Source of the DNA: Effrenium voratum
Lineage: Eukaryota; Sar; Dinophyceae; Suessiales; Symbiodiniaceae
Reading direction: 5' to 3'
Length of the DNA: 64,000 nucleotides
NCBI GenBank assembly: GCA_963377175.1
Contig: CAUJNA010001891.1
Coordinates: forward strand, 594,054 to 658,053
Each line of letters starts with the position of its first letter. The first letter of the stretch is position 1. This document shows positions 1-11,089 of the stretch, piece after piece. The notes beneath the pieces are model-generated. The model had not been told where the DNA came from, did no database searches, and saw only the letters and a program-made list of their open reading frames with translations. Made by a program: the position numbers and the translations under genes.

Positions 1-1110
1 AAATCTATCTATCTCTGTCTATCTCTGTTTCTCTATCTCTTTCTATCTATTTCTCTAGCTATCTCTATATCTGTTTATTGATCTATCTATCTACCCATCT
101 TTCTCTGCACTTAAAAGTTGCGATGTTCAATCCCCGAAAGTTGACTTCGCGTACTACTTTCGTACTTAAAAGTTGCGATTTTCGAGCCCCAGCTGCGAAA
201 CTGGACTTCACGTACTACTTTCGTAGTTAAAAGTTGCGATTTTCGAGCCCCAGCTACGAAAGTGGACTTCGCGTACTACTTTCGTACTAAAAAGTCGCGA
301 TTTTCGAGCCCCAGCTGCGAAAGTGGACTTTGCGTACTACTTTCGTACTTAAAAGTTGCGATTTTCAAGCCCCGGCTGCGAAAGTGGACTTTGCGCACTA
401 CTTTCGTACTTAAAAGTTGCGATTTTCAAGCCCCAGCTGCGAAAGTTGACTTCGCGTACTACTTTCGTACTTAAAAGTTGCGATTTATCTATAGATCTAC
501 CTATCTATCTACCTCTCTATCTCCTATCTATCTATCTACCTCTCTATTTATTTATCTCTCTATCTCTTTATCTATCTAGCTAGTTATTTGTCTATCTATC
601 TACAAATCTATCTATCTCTGTCTATCTCTGTTTCTCTATCTCTTTCTATCTATTTCTCTAGCTATCTCTATATCTGTTTATTGATCTATCTATCTACCCA
701 TCTTTCTCTGCACTTAAAAGTTGCGATGTTCAATCCCCGAAAGTTGACTTCGCGTACTACTTTCGTACTTAAAAGTTGCGATTTTCGAGCCCCAGCTGCG
801 AAACTGGACTTCACGTACTACTTTCGTAGTTAAAAGTTGCGATTTTCGAGCCCCAGCTACGAAAGTGGACTTCGCGTACTACTTTCGTACTAAAAAGTCG
901 CGATTTTCGAGCCCCAGCTGCGAAAGTGGACTTTGCGTACTACTTTCGTACTTAAAAGTTGCGATTTTCAAGCCCCGGCTGCGAAAGTGGACTTTGCGCA
1001 CTACTTTCGTACTTAAAAGTTGCGATTTTCAAGCCCCAGCTGCGAAAGTTGACTTCGCGTACTACTTTCGTACTTAAAAGTTGCGATTTTCGAGCCCCGG
1101 CTGCGAAAGT
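1..1110. repeat. 603 bp tandem duplication containing 61 bp repeats
   Basis: Positions 1-507 recur from 604 onward almost base for base, a period of 603. Each copy has a CTAT-rich stretch followed by about six units of a 61 bp repeat built on AAAAGTTGCGATTTTCGAGC and ACTACTTTCGTACTT. Units differ by a few bases, but the two 603 bp copies carry the same differences, so the large duplication is younger than the 61 bp array. Open frames crossing it are repeat artefacts. Confidence 0.95.
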
Positions 1111-1560
1111 TGACCTTGCAAAAATGCTGCGCCTGCCACCAAATCTGTGCTTGACCTTGCTAAAGTGCTGCGCCTGCCACAAAATCTGTACTTGACCTTG
1201 CGAAAGTGCTGCGCGTGCCACGAATTTTGCACTTGACCTTGCGAAAGTGCTGCACCTGCCACAAATTCTGTACTTGACCTTGCGAAAGTGATGCGCCTGC
1301 CACGAATTTTGTACTTGACCTTGCGAAAGTGCTGCGCCTGCCACGAATTTGGCACTTGACCTTGCGAAAGTGCTGCGCCTGCCACGAAATCGATACTTGA
1401 CCTTGCGAAAGTGCTGCGCCTGCCACGAAATCTATACTTGACCTTGCGAAAGTGCTGCGCCTGCCACGAAATCTGTACTCGACCTCGCGAAAGTGCTGCG
1501 CCTGCCACGAAATCTATACTTGACCTTGCGAAAGTGCTGCACCTGCCACGCAATTCAAAC
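1105..1560. repeat. 41 bp tandem repeat
   Basis: About ten units of 41 bp with core CTTGACCTTGCGAAAGTGCT and GCGCCTGCCACGAAATCTGT. It joins the end of the 61 bp array directly and shares the GCGAAAGT word with it, which suggests a common origin. Confidence 0.9.
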
Positions 1561-2087
1561 CTAGCGAAACCTTCGCGCGGCCGTGCCAATGGTCCCGTCT
1601 CCGAGACCGTTCCGAGACCGTTCCGAGACCGTTCCGGGACCGTTCCGAGACCGCCTCCGTACAGGCGTCGCGACCGAGGTGGTTTGCGCACTGTCCGGAA
1701 GCCCAATTCACGCATGGCACCAACGTTTCTGCAACTTGCTATCCCCCAGCTCGCAGAAAGTGGACGCAGCACCTTGCGAAAGTGCTGCGCCTGCCACGAA
1801 ATCTGTACTCGACCTCGCGAAAGTGCTGCGCCTGCCACGAAATCTATACTTGACCTTGCGAAAGTGCTGCACCTGCCACGCAATTCAAACCTAGCGAAAC
1901 CTTCGCGCGGCCGTGCCAATGGTCCCGTCTCCGAGACCGTTCCGAGACCGTTCCGAGACCGTTCCGGGACCGTTCCGAGACCGCCTCCGTACAGGCGTCG
2001 CGACCGAGGTGGTTTGCGCACTGTCCGGAAGCCCAATTCACGCATAGCACCAACGTTTCTGCAACTTGCTATCCCCCAGCTCTCCTG
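1466..2087. repeat. 330 bp tandem duplication
   Basis: The segment starting near 1467 recurs from about 1797, a period of 330. It includes two 41 bp units, the word CCGTTCCGAGA repeated several times and the GCAACTTGCTATCCCCCAGC end. The copies are nearly identical, so open frames on both strands, including a 323-codon one on the minus strand, are not evidence of coding. Confidence 0.9.
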
Positions 2088-2129
2088 ATTTCAGCTTTTC
2101 TCGTAGCTTTTTTCGCGCACATCCATGTA

Positions 2130-2520
2130 TCTTAAAGCTATCTATCTGTCAAGCTGGTTATATGTCAAAGCTATCTATCTGTCATGCTAGTCTTTGGAAA
2201 GCTATCTATGTGTTAAGCTGGCTATATGTCAAAGCTATCTATCTGTCATGCAAGCCTATTGGAAAGCTATCTATCTGTCAAGCTAGCTATATGTCAAAGC
2301 TATCTATCTGTCATGCAAGCCTATTGGAAAGCTATCTATCTGTCAAGCTAGCTATATGTCAAAGCTATCTATCTGTCATGCAAGCCTATTGGAAAGCTAT
2401 CTATCTGTCAAGCTAGCTATATGTCAAAGCTATCTATCTGTCATGCAAGCCTATTGGAAAGCTATCTATCTGTCAAAGCTATTTCATATATGTCATGCTA
2501 GCTACCTGTCATAGCTATAT
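2130..2520. repeat. 65 bp tandem repeat
   Basis: About five to six units of 65 bp built from GCTATCTATCTGTCAAGCTA, GCTATATGTCAAAG and CATGCAAGCCTATTGGAAA. The first and last units are degenerate. The array ends about 60 bp before the left edge of the large element. Confidence 0.9.
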
Positions 2521-2581
2521 GTCAAAGCAGCTAGCTCATTTAGTTCCAGTACTACGGAAGTTTCTGGTTAAACTTCCTTTG

Positions 2582-3576
2582 ACTAAGTACTTTTACGTAT
2601 ACCATGGCAGGAAACAAGAAGGGTACTAGGATGACTGAGGTTCAGAAAGGTTACTTTGAGCAGTTTTCTTGTGGGGGCGCGAGGGGTCAGTGGTTATAAG
2701 GTCATCCGTTGAAAAAGGTTCATGGGAGGGATTCTTTTGCAGGGTTCAGCAGTGGCTTTCAGGGGTCCCTTCGTGGTCTCCCAGAGTTGGGTTCTAGGCT
2801 CAGGGCAAACAACCCCAACGTTCAGCAACCCCTACATCCGTCTCGGGGGCATAGTAGTTGCAGGGTGCAAAAAGGTGGGCCAGGCCTTGCGTTTCGGTAC
2901 TCGGGAAGATTGAGGGCATAATAAGAGGGAGGCTTGCAGTGCAGGGATTGCATGCTAGAGGATTAGGGGTTAGGTTTGGACCCCTGGCGTTTAGGGGTTT
3001 AGGGTCAGGGCTGCACAAAGGGTTTGGTTTCTAGCGCTGCTCAAGTGTGCAATCTTCAAGTCCTGGCGTTCCAGGTCTTGGCCAGGACCTGGAAGTCCAG
3101 GTCCTGGAAAGCCCAAACTGGCAGCCTGGCAGGGCGGTGAGCAATCCTCTTCAAGTGCGTCTGGTGGCTATGGTGGCTACAACACACTCAATCAATGATT
3201 AGGGGTTAGGTTTGGACCCCTGGCGTTTAGGGGTTTAGGGTCAGGGCTGCACAAAGGGTTTGGTTTCTAGCGCTGCTCAAGTGTGCAATCTTCAAGTCCT
3301 GGCGTTCCAGGTCTTGGCCAGGACCTGGAAGTCCAGGTCCTGGAAAGCCCAAACTGGCAGCCTGGCAGGGCGGTGAGCAATCCTCTTCAAGTGCGTCTGG
3401 TGGCTATGGTGGCTACAACACACTCAATCAATGACTCTGACCTGGCATTCCAGGTTTCTGCCAGGACCTGGAAGCCCAGGTCCTGGAACTAGCGCAGCCC
3501 CAAGAAGTAAGTTTTCCAACATATGAAAACCATTATGAAGTAAGCTAATGGGGCTAAAGATTACTTCCCTTGTCTC
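2582..3576 (+). repeat. Left terminal inverted repeat (995 bp)
   Basis: It begins ACTAAGTACTTTTACGTATA and ends ATTACTTCCCTTGTCTC. It contains many CCAGGTCCTGG-type palindromes and TTTAGGG-like words. An internal 236 bp direct duplication (about 2961-3196 and 3197-3432) is absent from the right arm, and so is a 6 bp TCTGAC insertion near 3435. Short open frames here recur in the right arm and are not considered genes. Confidence 0.93.
2961..3432 (+). repeat. 236 bp tandem duplication inside the left TIR
   Basis: The segment starting GATTAGGGGTTAGG at 2961 is repeated from 3197 through ACACACTCAATCAATGA. The right arm holds one copy only, so this duplication happened in the left arm after the two arms were last identical, or was lost on the right. 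Confidence 0.92.
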
Positions 3577-3667
3577 TCACCTCTCATAATGAGCACTGCA
3601 TCTTCACAGCCAGTTGAGAGATGCTGGCCAAGCCGAAGGCCGTCGGTTTGCAGCAAATGCACACAAA

Positions 3668-3700
3668 GTCAACAAGTAATCTTACAGCTAAAATGTTGAC
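3668..3700 (+). other. Left subterminal lox-like site (33 bp)
   Basis: GTCAACA at 3668 and TGTTGAC ending at 3700 form inverted arms around a 19 bp centre. The site matches 29415-29447 in the same orientation at 27 of 33 bases, with AACAAGTAA and AAAATGTTGAC fully shared. It lies 20 bp past the stop codon of the recombinase gene and 92 bp inside the left TIR. Length and arm-spacer-arm form resemble tyrosine recombinase core sites such as loxP; that role is inference. Confidence 0.6.
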
Positions 3701-3720
3701 TGGTCCCTCCAGGCTGGCCT

Positions 3721-4715
3721 TCAGGCCTTGCAACGAGCACGAAGCTCAGTCCTAATTTCTTTGCAAGCACGCTTCAGGGTAGAGGTCGGCATATTCTTCC
3801 ACTCAGCAAGTTTCGGCTTCTCCAGGGCATCACAGGCTTTCTTCAAGTCTTGAAGGGTTAGTCTCCCATAGGCCAGGTGCACCTTTATCGATCCAGGGGC
3901 ATGGCGCCTTGCACGATTTGCTGGGGGATACTTGAGCAGTTTGTTGGGGTTATTCATTTGCGGCTTGAGGCTTTAGTTAAGGTTTCCCTCATTAGCTAAA
4001 ATATGTCAGGATATTTATGTGGCTCACAAAAAAAACAGCTACAAAAGAATTGAAAGCCTCAATGCTCGCTGAGTTGCGCGTACTTCATCGATAGGCTGGT
4101 TGTCATGCCCTCACCCATCAACTCCGTGATCAATGTAGCGCGCCCGGAGTGTGGGCGGAGCTTGCTGATCTCGCTCGACCATTGCTTTCCCGACTTCTTG
4201 AGGTGTTCCAAAAACCTTGGAGCTTGCTTCTTCACATGGGCATAGATGGCATGGTAATGGAGAGACTCTTTCTTCGCCTTTGCCCGGGATGTGAATAAGA
4301 ATCCACTCTCAGGAACATGGTACGTGTCTTCATATTCGATGAGCTTTTTCGCTCCTTTTCCAAACCTGTGCTTCCGGGATCTAGTGACAGTGTATCCATG
4401 CTTCGCAAGATTCTTCAGCCATTGGAGGTGGCGCTTGCGCACATAAACATCACCTGGTGATTTTCGGTTCCCAGGTATATCAGCTGCAACACGAATTTTG
4501 GGAATGTTGCCAGCAATGTCGATGTCCTCTCGCTTGAGGCCCAAGGCCTCCCCACAGCGCAAGCCAAAGTAGCCCGTGAGGCTCAGGATCACGGCGATGC
4601 GGGCACCGCACTCAGACCCGATAAACTTCATCCATTCTTTCCAAGTGGCAGCAGTCAAGGCAGGTGCCTGGCCCAACTTGATGCCCTTTTTTGACTTCAT
4701 GGCATTTTTCGCCAT
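3721..4715 (-). CDS. Tyrosine recombinase, two exons, about 274 residues
   Basis: A site-specific recombinase of the phage integrase fold, expected to cut and rejoin DNA through a covalent phosphotyrosine. Exon 1 runs 4715-4078 and exon 2 3907-3721; the 170 nt intron starts GC and ends AG, and joining keeps frame (825 nt with the stop). Visible catalytic elements are the first Arg in GYFGLRCGEAL, H-x-x-R in KLRPHSGRATLI, a following His in KYA-RHAPGS and the nucleophile Tyr in VHLAYGRLTL, 34 residues after the second Arg; Cre and XerD have about 32. Unspliced, exon 1 would stop at SEH without the Tyr. The start is the ATG at 4715. The N-terminal core-binding domain is short or missing, so an upstream exon is possible. 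The gene reads outward and ends 145 bp from the left TIR. The product looks intact. I do not assign a named subfamily. Confidence 0.85.
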
Positions 4716-4829
4716 GATGGAAGGCTTCGCTATCCAAACCGCAATCTCACGATTTCAGCTGGAGCCCTCGAATTTTGTTCATCAGCGCGGGCCAGCTGAA
4801 AGGTTGCCATTCTTCCCACAAACCCTGAA

Positions 4830-5330
4830 CCCAGTGACAGCCCTAAACCCTAGCAAGAAGAAACTGAACCTTCCACCTCCACCCTGGCCACCCTGTACCT
4901 TCAGAGCCATGAGGTGACCGCTTGATAAATTGCCCCAGCCGCTAAAATTTCAGCATATTACATCCTGAAGCCTAGGAGCATCTAGGAGCCCACAAAGGCA
5001 AGGCGGGGAGAGACTAATCCATGGAGCTAATTTCCATAAATCCAGTAAACCTAAAACCCCAAAGCTCTAACCCCAGCAGATCTTATATCACACATAGCTC
5101 CCATGTTCCTGCATCCAGCCAAACCATAAACCCTTCCCCTAAACCCCTATCCCTTAACCCCTATTTATTCCCAGTTTCAGACTGCAGCTTCGCTCACGAA
5201 GTAAACATGGTGTCCAAGCCTGGTAGTGCTGCTCGGCCATCCTGTGCAGCCCAGCCCAGGCCAAGGCCTCAAGTGGATTAGGGGGTTAGGGTTTAGAGTT
5301 TGGGCGTTGCTGGTGCAGAGATAAGTTGAT
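4830..5330. repeat. Degenerate telomere-like tracts
   Basis: Words such as CCCTAAACCCTAGC (about 4840-4860), CCCTTCCCCTAAACCCCTAT (about 5130) and TTAGGGTTTAGAG (about 5287) are degenerate forms of TTTAGGG. Similar words occur at 5795-5860 and inside both TIRs. The tracts are interstitial and too diverged to be an active telomere. Confidence 0.6.
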
Positions 5331-5390
5331 TGAGTTCATTTTATGGGACTGATGCGATTAGGAGTTGAGGTTTGAGTGCTTTCCCTTTTA

Positions 5391-5780
5391 TACTGGACCT
5401 CCCGGGCTTTGCCTGGTGTCCGGTTCCTTTACTGGACCTCCCGGCTTTGCCTGGTGTCCGGTTCCTTTACTGGACCTCCCGGGCTTTGCCTGGTGTCCGG
5501 TTCCTTTACTGGACCTCCCGGGCTTTGCCTGGTGTCTGGTTCCTTTACTGGACCTCCCGGGCTTTGCCTGGTGTCCGGTTCCTTTACTGGACCTCCCGGG
5601 CTTTGCCTGGTGTCCGGTTCCTTTACTGGACCTCCCGGGCTTGGCCTGGTGTCCGGTTCCTATTACTGGACCTCCCGGGCTTTGCCTGGTGTCCGGTTCC
5701 TTTACTGGACCTCCCGACTTTGCCTGGTGTCCGGTTCCTTTACTGGACCTCCCGGGCGTTAGCCTGGTGTCCGGTTGGGC
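5391..5780 (+). repeat. 39 bp minisatellite
   Basis: About ten units of 39 bp with core TTTACTGGACCTCCCGGGCT followed by TTGCCTGGTGTCCGGTTCC. One unit carries a one-base insertion and two lack a few bases. Because 39 is a multiple of three, all three plus frames stay open (up to 181 codons), which mimics a collagen-like or LDLPGFAW-type protein. No gene is called. Confidence 0.95.
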
Positions 5781-5789
5781 ATGTTGTTC

Positions 5790-7440
5790 AGTGTTCAGGG
5801 CATTCAGGGTTCAGGGTTTGGGCTGCAAACCCTCAACCCTAAACTCTAAACCAAAAACTCCGATGCTGTTGTATTTTGTTTCTGGGCTTGAGTGGAGGGT
5901 AGAGGGTTGAAGTTTGGTTTTAGAGGGCAGGGTTTCTGTATTTTCTAGCTTCTAGCGTTTTGGGGGCTTGCTTCAGCTGACTCAGGGCCCTGGGGTTACT
6001 TCATTCAGGTGTGGTGGTTACTCTATCCGACTGCAGGACTGCTACTGCGATTTTGGTCCATGTCATCAGCCCCAAACCAGTCATGATGTTCTATCTTCAA
6101 GCGGCGGGGCACCCTGAACCTCCGGGCTGTATGCCATGGTCTCCAAACCATTCCCTGACATGGCAGCATCTAATAAGACACACAGCCCATCCTCTTGAAC
6201 AATGGGGAGAATTGAGCTGTGTGTTTCACAACAATGCTGCCAGGACATTGATGCATCTTCCTGCACTGCGAGCTGCCCGTGCCCTCAGCTCAGCTCCATT
6301 GGCATGCATTGGACCCTGCCCCAAAACACTAACAGTCACGCCAATTTGGAAGAATGGTGGTTGATCTAAATTTTCATCATCCACTGTTAGTGTTTGAGGG
6401 CAGGGTCCAAGGCATGCATACATAGACAGCACGGTCTGTGTAGAACGATTTCAACATTCAGGCAAAGACATGTATGCGCTCTCTTCTTTATGGCTTAAAA
6501 ATCAGCATTCCTTAAAAGATACGGGTTTACCACTTTAGAAAATCATTTTTCGGCTCTGTTTTCAAGTTTCAAATGGCGTAATATAGTCTTATCGGTTTTG
6601 AGCTCACAGATGCAAATATATGTATATATATATATATATGTGGGGCAGCTTTTCTCTCGACGAGGCCTCGTGCTTAAAACGCGTGCCCGGCACGCTTTTG
6701 CACGTTACAGTCTGTGCCTTGCAATGTTTGCGAGTGTGGTTGAACGTTAGCAATGCAGTATTATGCGGTCTGGCTAGTTTCTAAAGCGATTTTTTTATGA
6801 AGATGTTTTAACGAACACTGTAGATTATTTCAATATGGAGTCTACTAGGAGGTCCGGAGGGAAGAACTTGGCCACCTTTTCCAGGGCCAAGTTGTCTCGT
6901 CTAGTCAGGTCCAACATGCTCCATGCTGCAATCAATGGTGTTCCTCTTCCAGACGAAGCGGCCGCCATGGGCCCACAAAAACATGCTGCATACCAATCAG
7001 AGCCAGTATTCCAGTTGCAACTGCTGGGCAAAGAGCGGTCCATGCTTGCACCACCGTCCCTGATGCATGGCTCTGTCTCAGCATCCGGAAGCACTGGCAC
7101 AATTGCCTGACTTGAGACTTGAGAGCATTGGCAAAAGCACAAAACATGCATCCCTAAGCTAGGCTAAAACAAAGCATTTGGCACCAAGATGCATATTCAA
7201 AGTCCCAACACAGTCCTGACTAACAAGATGCAGTGCCCATAAACCACAGATTTGCTTTGCTCCTTGTGCCGACGGCGACGGGCCATGGCTTTCCACAACT
7301 GCACGATCAAGGAGCTGACCATCGTGCAGCACTCTGGCAAGCGGAAAAACCCGAGCACTCTCAGACGTGACGCTTGTCAGCAAAAAATGTTAGATTGGAC
7401 GGTTCAATGGTAGAGGTTGCTATGTGAGTCCTGGTGCTAA
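5790..7440. other. Non-coding interval with one hairpin and a TA microsatellite
   Basis: No convincing exon chain. It holds telomere-like words (5795-5860), a 115 bp hairpin (6302-6417) and an ATATAT run near 6615-6640. The open frames at 6011, 6825 and 6835 have no recognisable motif and overlap frames on the other strand. Confidence 0.5.
6302..6417. repeat. Hairpin with 35 bp arms
   Basis: Left arm 6302-6336 (GGACCCTGCCCCAAAACACT within it) pairs with right arm 6383-6417 (AGTGTTTGAGGGCAGGGTCC) with few mismatches around a 46 bp loop. The form suits a MITE-like foldback. No target duplication is obvious. Confidence 0.8.
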
Positions 7441-7450
7441 TCCTGTGCAG

Positions 7451-9160
7451 CTTGTGGCCGCGATGCCATGCGTTCCAAGGATGCGCGCAAAGCCGCTGAG
7501 CATGCCCAGAAGCGCAAGCGCGAGCCTCTTGGCAAAAATATAGTTGAAGGTGGCAGCATGATATGTGCATGAGCAGTAACCAATCACCTAGCTCAGTTGT
7601 GAAACCAGGCGAGATGATCATGACGATGATGACGAGCCGGCTTCGCCACCTGCATGCAGTTGGCAATTTTGCCAGTTTTTTTGTTTTTTAGGAGAAGTAT
7701 CCAAGACATGTGCAAAGCCTGCTGAACCCAGGAGTGCGAGACCTTGCGGCGTTTGGGCAGAGTGGCTTGGCTATTATGCAGTGACGGTTGCTCTTAGGAC
7801 CTTTTTGGGGGTGAGGGTGCCCTTTTTTTGGGCCACAGCCACCTGTACACGCCTCAGACTTGTTGACCCTTCATCTTGCCCAGGCATCACGAGCAGCCTG
7901 AGAGCGCCGAGGAAGAGAAGGTGTATCTTGATTGCGGAGAAATTTAAAATCACAATGTCTGCACGTTTAGTCTCTATCACACAGCTATTTCCTGGCATTC
8001 GGGTCAGTTAAAAAGCATCACCCAAGTATCAGCTGATTTTGAGGACTCCCTTTGATGTATGCTGCAAGGAATCTCGAACAACGGGCAATTGTTCATGAGA
8101 AGAAAAAAACAGCAACTACGCCTAGGCATGATGACCCTGAGCCTGGCAATGAGCCTGAAGGGGCCACTGCCAAGGAGGAGGCGCCCATCAGGCCAGGGGC
8201 TATTTTTCGAAGCTTGAAGGCACGCATTCTCTTTTTTGCTCAGGATCGATGCCGATGAGTCGGCGGCCTTCGATGAGTTCATTGCGGACCAGGCCCCACT
8301 TCCTTTTTTTCAGTCTCACCCTGTCTCATTCCTTGTGATCTTCCCTGCCAGGGCATCTGGTGGTTCTCGCACAACGTCTGGGTGGGGCCAGAGCCATGGT
8401 ACGACGAGGAGCTGGGCAACCATTTTGACCTCATCGTCAACTGCCAGTGCAAGAAGAAGCTTGTGCTGCATTCTTTCATGTCCTCAGGAATCATTCCTTT
8501 TGCAATTATGCACTCCATCATCACATGACTGTCCCTACTAGGTTGGGGTAAGAACGCAGCCACTAACCATTTGAGAACTTTGCGACCCCTCCTCCTAGTC
8601 GAATATTGTTCAACCTTTGGTCCAACTCACCATTTCCGGCCTAAGAGTGAAGCTAGTACATGTCCCATCTGTTTGCGCACTGAGGCGAGCGGACCAAGCG
8701 GTGGCAGCAGCGCACAGCAGCCTGAGCATCGTCCGCGCCAATCCGAACTGGCTGTTCTCGCGAGGGCGCCTTTCCCCGGAGCGCCTTTGTTGCACTTTGA
8801 AATTTGGTTGCTTCCTTTGGGGCTGGCGATGCCAACAATCCAGATGTCAACCTTCATAATCGTTCATGCACCTAGGTTCGGCACGGTGGCCAACACGATG
8901 TACCAGGCCGAGCGGGTGCTTGTCCACTGCAACGGTGGGCGGCACCGGTCCCCAGCTACTTGGCATCATTCTGTGTGCCATTGAGTGTGCTACTTTGTAT
9001 CAATTAAGAAGCCCAGGCTTTGGCCGCGGCCTACATCATCTGGCGCACTGGGGACCTGTCGGCGGAGCTTCATGGCAAGCTGCAGGGCGACTTCACTGAC
9101 TTCCTGAGTGCTGTCAGGCTGTGCCGGCCAAAGGCCAAGTCTAGGCCTGCTAGGCGTTAG
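7451..9160 (+). CDS. Dual-specificity-phosphatase-like protein, multi-exon
   Basis: Exon-like blocks, mostly after AG|G acceptors: 7451-7549 (basic, KRKREPLG), 7609-7655 (acidic, DDHDDDDEPASPP), 8126-8215 (HDDPEPGNEPEG), 8244-8292 (IDADESAAFDEF), 8352-8447 (SHNVWVGP, FDLIVNCQ), about 8645-8770 (VKLVHVPS, VRANPNWLF), 8876-8954 (VLVHCNGGRHRSP) and 9017-9160 (ALAAAYIIWRTG, stop TAG). The last intron, 8955-9016, is GC-AG and joins in frame. HCNGGRHRS fits the HC-x5-R-S/T signature of dual-specificity and related phosphatases: Cys attacks the phosphoester and Arg binds phosphate. IVNCQ, LVHVP and the AAAYII helix after the signature match that fold in order. The substrate is unknown. The first exon and start codon are not located. 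A homologue lies at 32.1-34.5 kb outside the element. Confidence 0.65.
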
Positions 9161-9161
9161 A

Positions 9162-9320
9162 CACAGCACCAGCACCAGCACCAGTGCCAGCAGCACCAGC
9201 ACTAGCCAGCGCCAGCACCAGCACCAACGCCAGCAGCACCAGCACTAGCCAGCACCAGCACCAGCACCAGCACCAGTACAGCATGAGCGCCAGTGCCATC
9301 CACCAGCAACAGCAACAGAC
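9162..9320. repeat. CAGCAC minisatellite
   Basis: A degenerate run of CAGCACCAGCACCAGTGCCA words directly after the stop codon of the phosphatase-like gene. Slippage gives alternating Leu/Val or Cys/Trp frames on the minus strand that are not coding. Confidence 0.9.
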
Positions 9321-11085
9321 AGCAGTAGTCAGGAGACACTGCAGAGTAGACTGATGTGGGTCAAAACCTATGTGCCATTTCGATTGGTAGATGACCATCC
9401 ATTTAAAGGTCAATATCAGAGCTTACTGGGATTTGCCTGACGGGGTTTGGATTTCAGGCAGTTTCAGGCAGACGCAAAACTGCCCGACAAACCGGATGTG
9501 CTGAGAGGGTGTGCCCCAACAATAAAACAAAACTGCCCGAAACTGCCCGGGAAAGACCCCGTTTGCGCAATCCCCTGATAGGGGGTACATGGTTTTGACC
9601 CAGAAGCGCTTCCAGTGCCGCACTGACTGCCCGCCGCTCCAGATTTTTGTGGGTAAAAAGGTCCGCCTAGTCGTCATTGCACAGCCACCCAGCCAATTTT
9701 TATTTTTACTGTGAACATGACCAGATGTTTGCCAAGGCTGCTGCCGGGGGCGCCACAGCAGCAGGCCTGGCACAAGAGCTTGCGTTCGGATGTGCAGCTT
9801 GTGTTTGGCAACTCTTGCAGTTGCTGTGGCTCATATTGTTTGCTTTGCCTGCTGCTGGAGGCCAGCGACCACATGGCAAGCCTCTTGAGCATGTGCGCTC
9901 CACATTGGCCACGAGCTCAGCAACATAATGGTCTACGCTTTTCATATAAGCCTGCTGCATCCCCGAATGCAAAATTCAAAATGGATGTATGAAATGATAT
10001 CAAAAAGTCTCCATGGAGAGTTGATAAACGGTTTTTCAGACTTTTTGGGAATTTTGCGGAAAGTCTGAAAATTCCAGTCTGGTGAAAAACTGCCAGTTAA
10101 TGTCCCCTAAATGGATGCCTGAAATGCTCAAACCTAATGCCCCCCAAACGGATGCCTGAAATGCTCAAATCTAATGCCCCCCAAACGGATGCCGAACATG
10201 TGCAAATTGAATGCCCCCGAAATATTCAGCAGATGCTCCTAGCTGAGCAATTCGAATTCTTTCGTTCTGTTCGCTGTAAGCCCTGAACCTTTAAACCCTA
10301 AACCATCAACTGCTGGTTAGGAGCGAGACTCAACTTCACTACATGCAGATGACCTGTCACACTGTCACTGTGTGTGTTTGCCTCTTCGGTATTCCATCTC
10401 CCTGTCACCTGGAGGCTGGACTTTCGTGCTGCCGGGTGCCCAGACAGCTTACTTGGCTGTCATGAAACTTTGCCTTCCCTCTTGTGTTTGAAGGATGTAC
10501 TAGCCACACGGTAGGCAGTTTTATCCGCAGGACACATCTGGCTCCACAGTTCAAGTCAGGTGCAGAAGAGGTGGTCTTTGTTTGAGGGAACCCCCCCAAA
10601 AAGTTATCCCTTTGGTTTCCCTTTAAAACAACCTCGAAAATTTGAAACGGGTACCCTTAAAGCCATAGCCCGCCATGACCCGGAAGTCCAAAAAGGCCCG
10701 GGTTTGCACGGGGGGTTGATCACATGCGTGTTCCTGAACTGGCCGACTGGCACCAACAATAATAGGTGCACTGATATGAGCCAGCACTCGCATTATTTTT
10801 GGTGCCGGCTGGCCCGTCCTGGTATGCTTGGCTGCAAACTGGACCCATGCATGTGTTCGGATGTGGTGTCAGGACAAGGCGAAGCCAGACACCGATGTCA
10901 TGAGCTCAGAGGACAGACATGCCAACGGTGTAGCAGCAACAGCATAGCAAATAGCGGATCTGGGCACAGTAGATTCCCGAATTTCTCAAGCAGAGGCCCG
11001 AAGCCTGCACTGCACAGAGAGCAAGGAGGACCTGCCAGTTTGCCATCATCAAATCTGTAGACCTTTTATTCATCCAGAAGGGTTA
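9320..11085. other. Interval of diverged duplicated non-coding sequence
   Basis: Segment 9670-9985 is a diverged copy of 13670-14050 (shared words GCCACAGCAGCAGGC, GACCACATGG, GAGCTCAGCAACA). Segment 10318-10445 matches the starts of the carriers at 14060 and 15400. Between 10080 and 10230 the phrase AATGCCCCCCAAACGGATGC recurs about every 46 bp. No exon chain was recognised. Confidence 0.6.
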
Positions 11086-11089
11086 CTCA

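Noticed and set aside
120..480. Regular 61 bp repeats considered as a CRISPR array
   Set aside because: There are no unique spacers between constant repeats; the whole unit is repeated and the genome is eukaryotic.
1074..2045. 323-codon minus-strand frame
   Set aside because: It covers the 41 bp and 330 bp tandem repeats and repeats itself internally.
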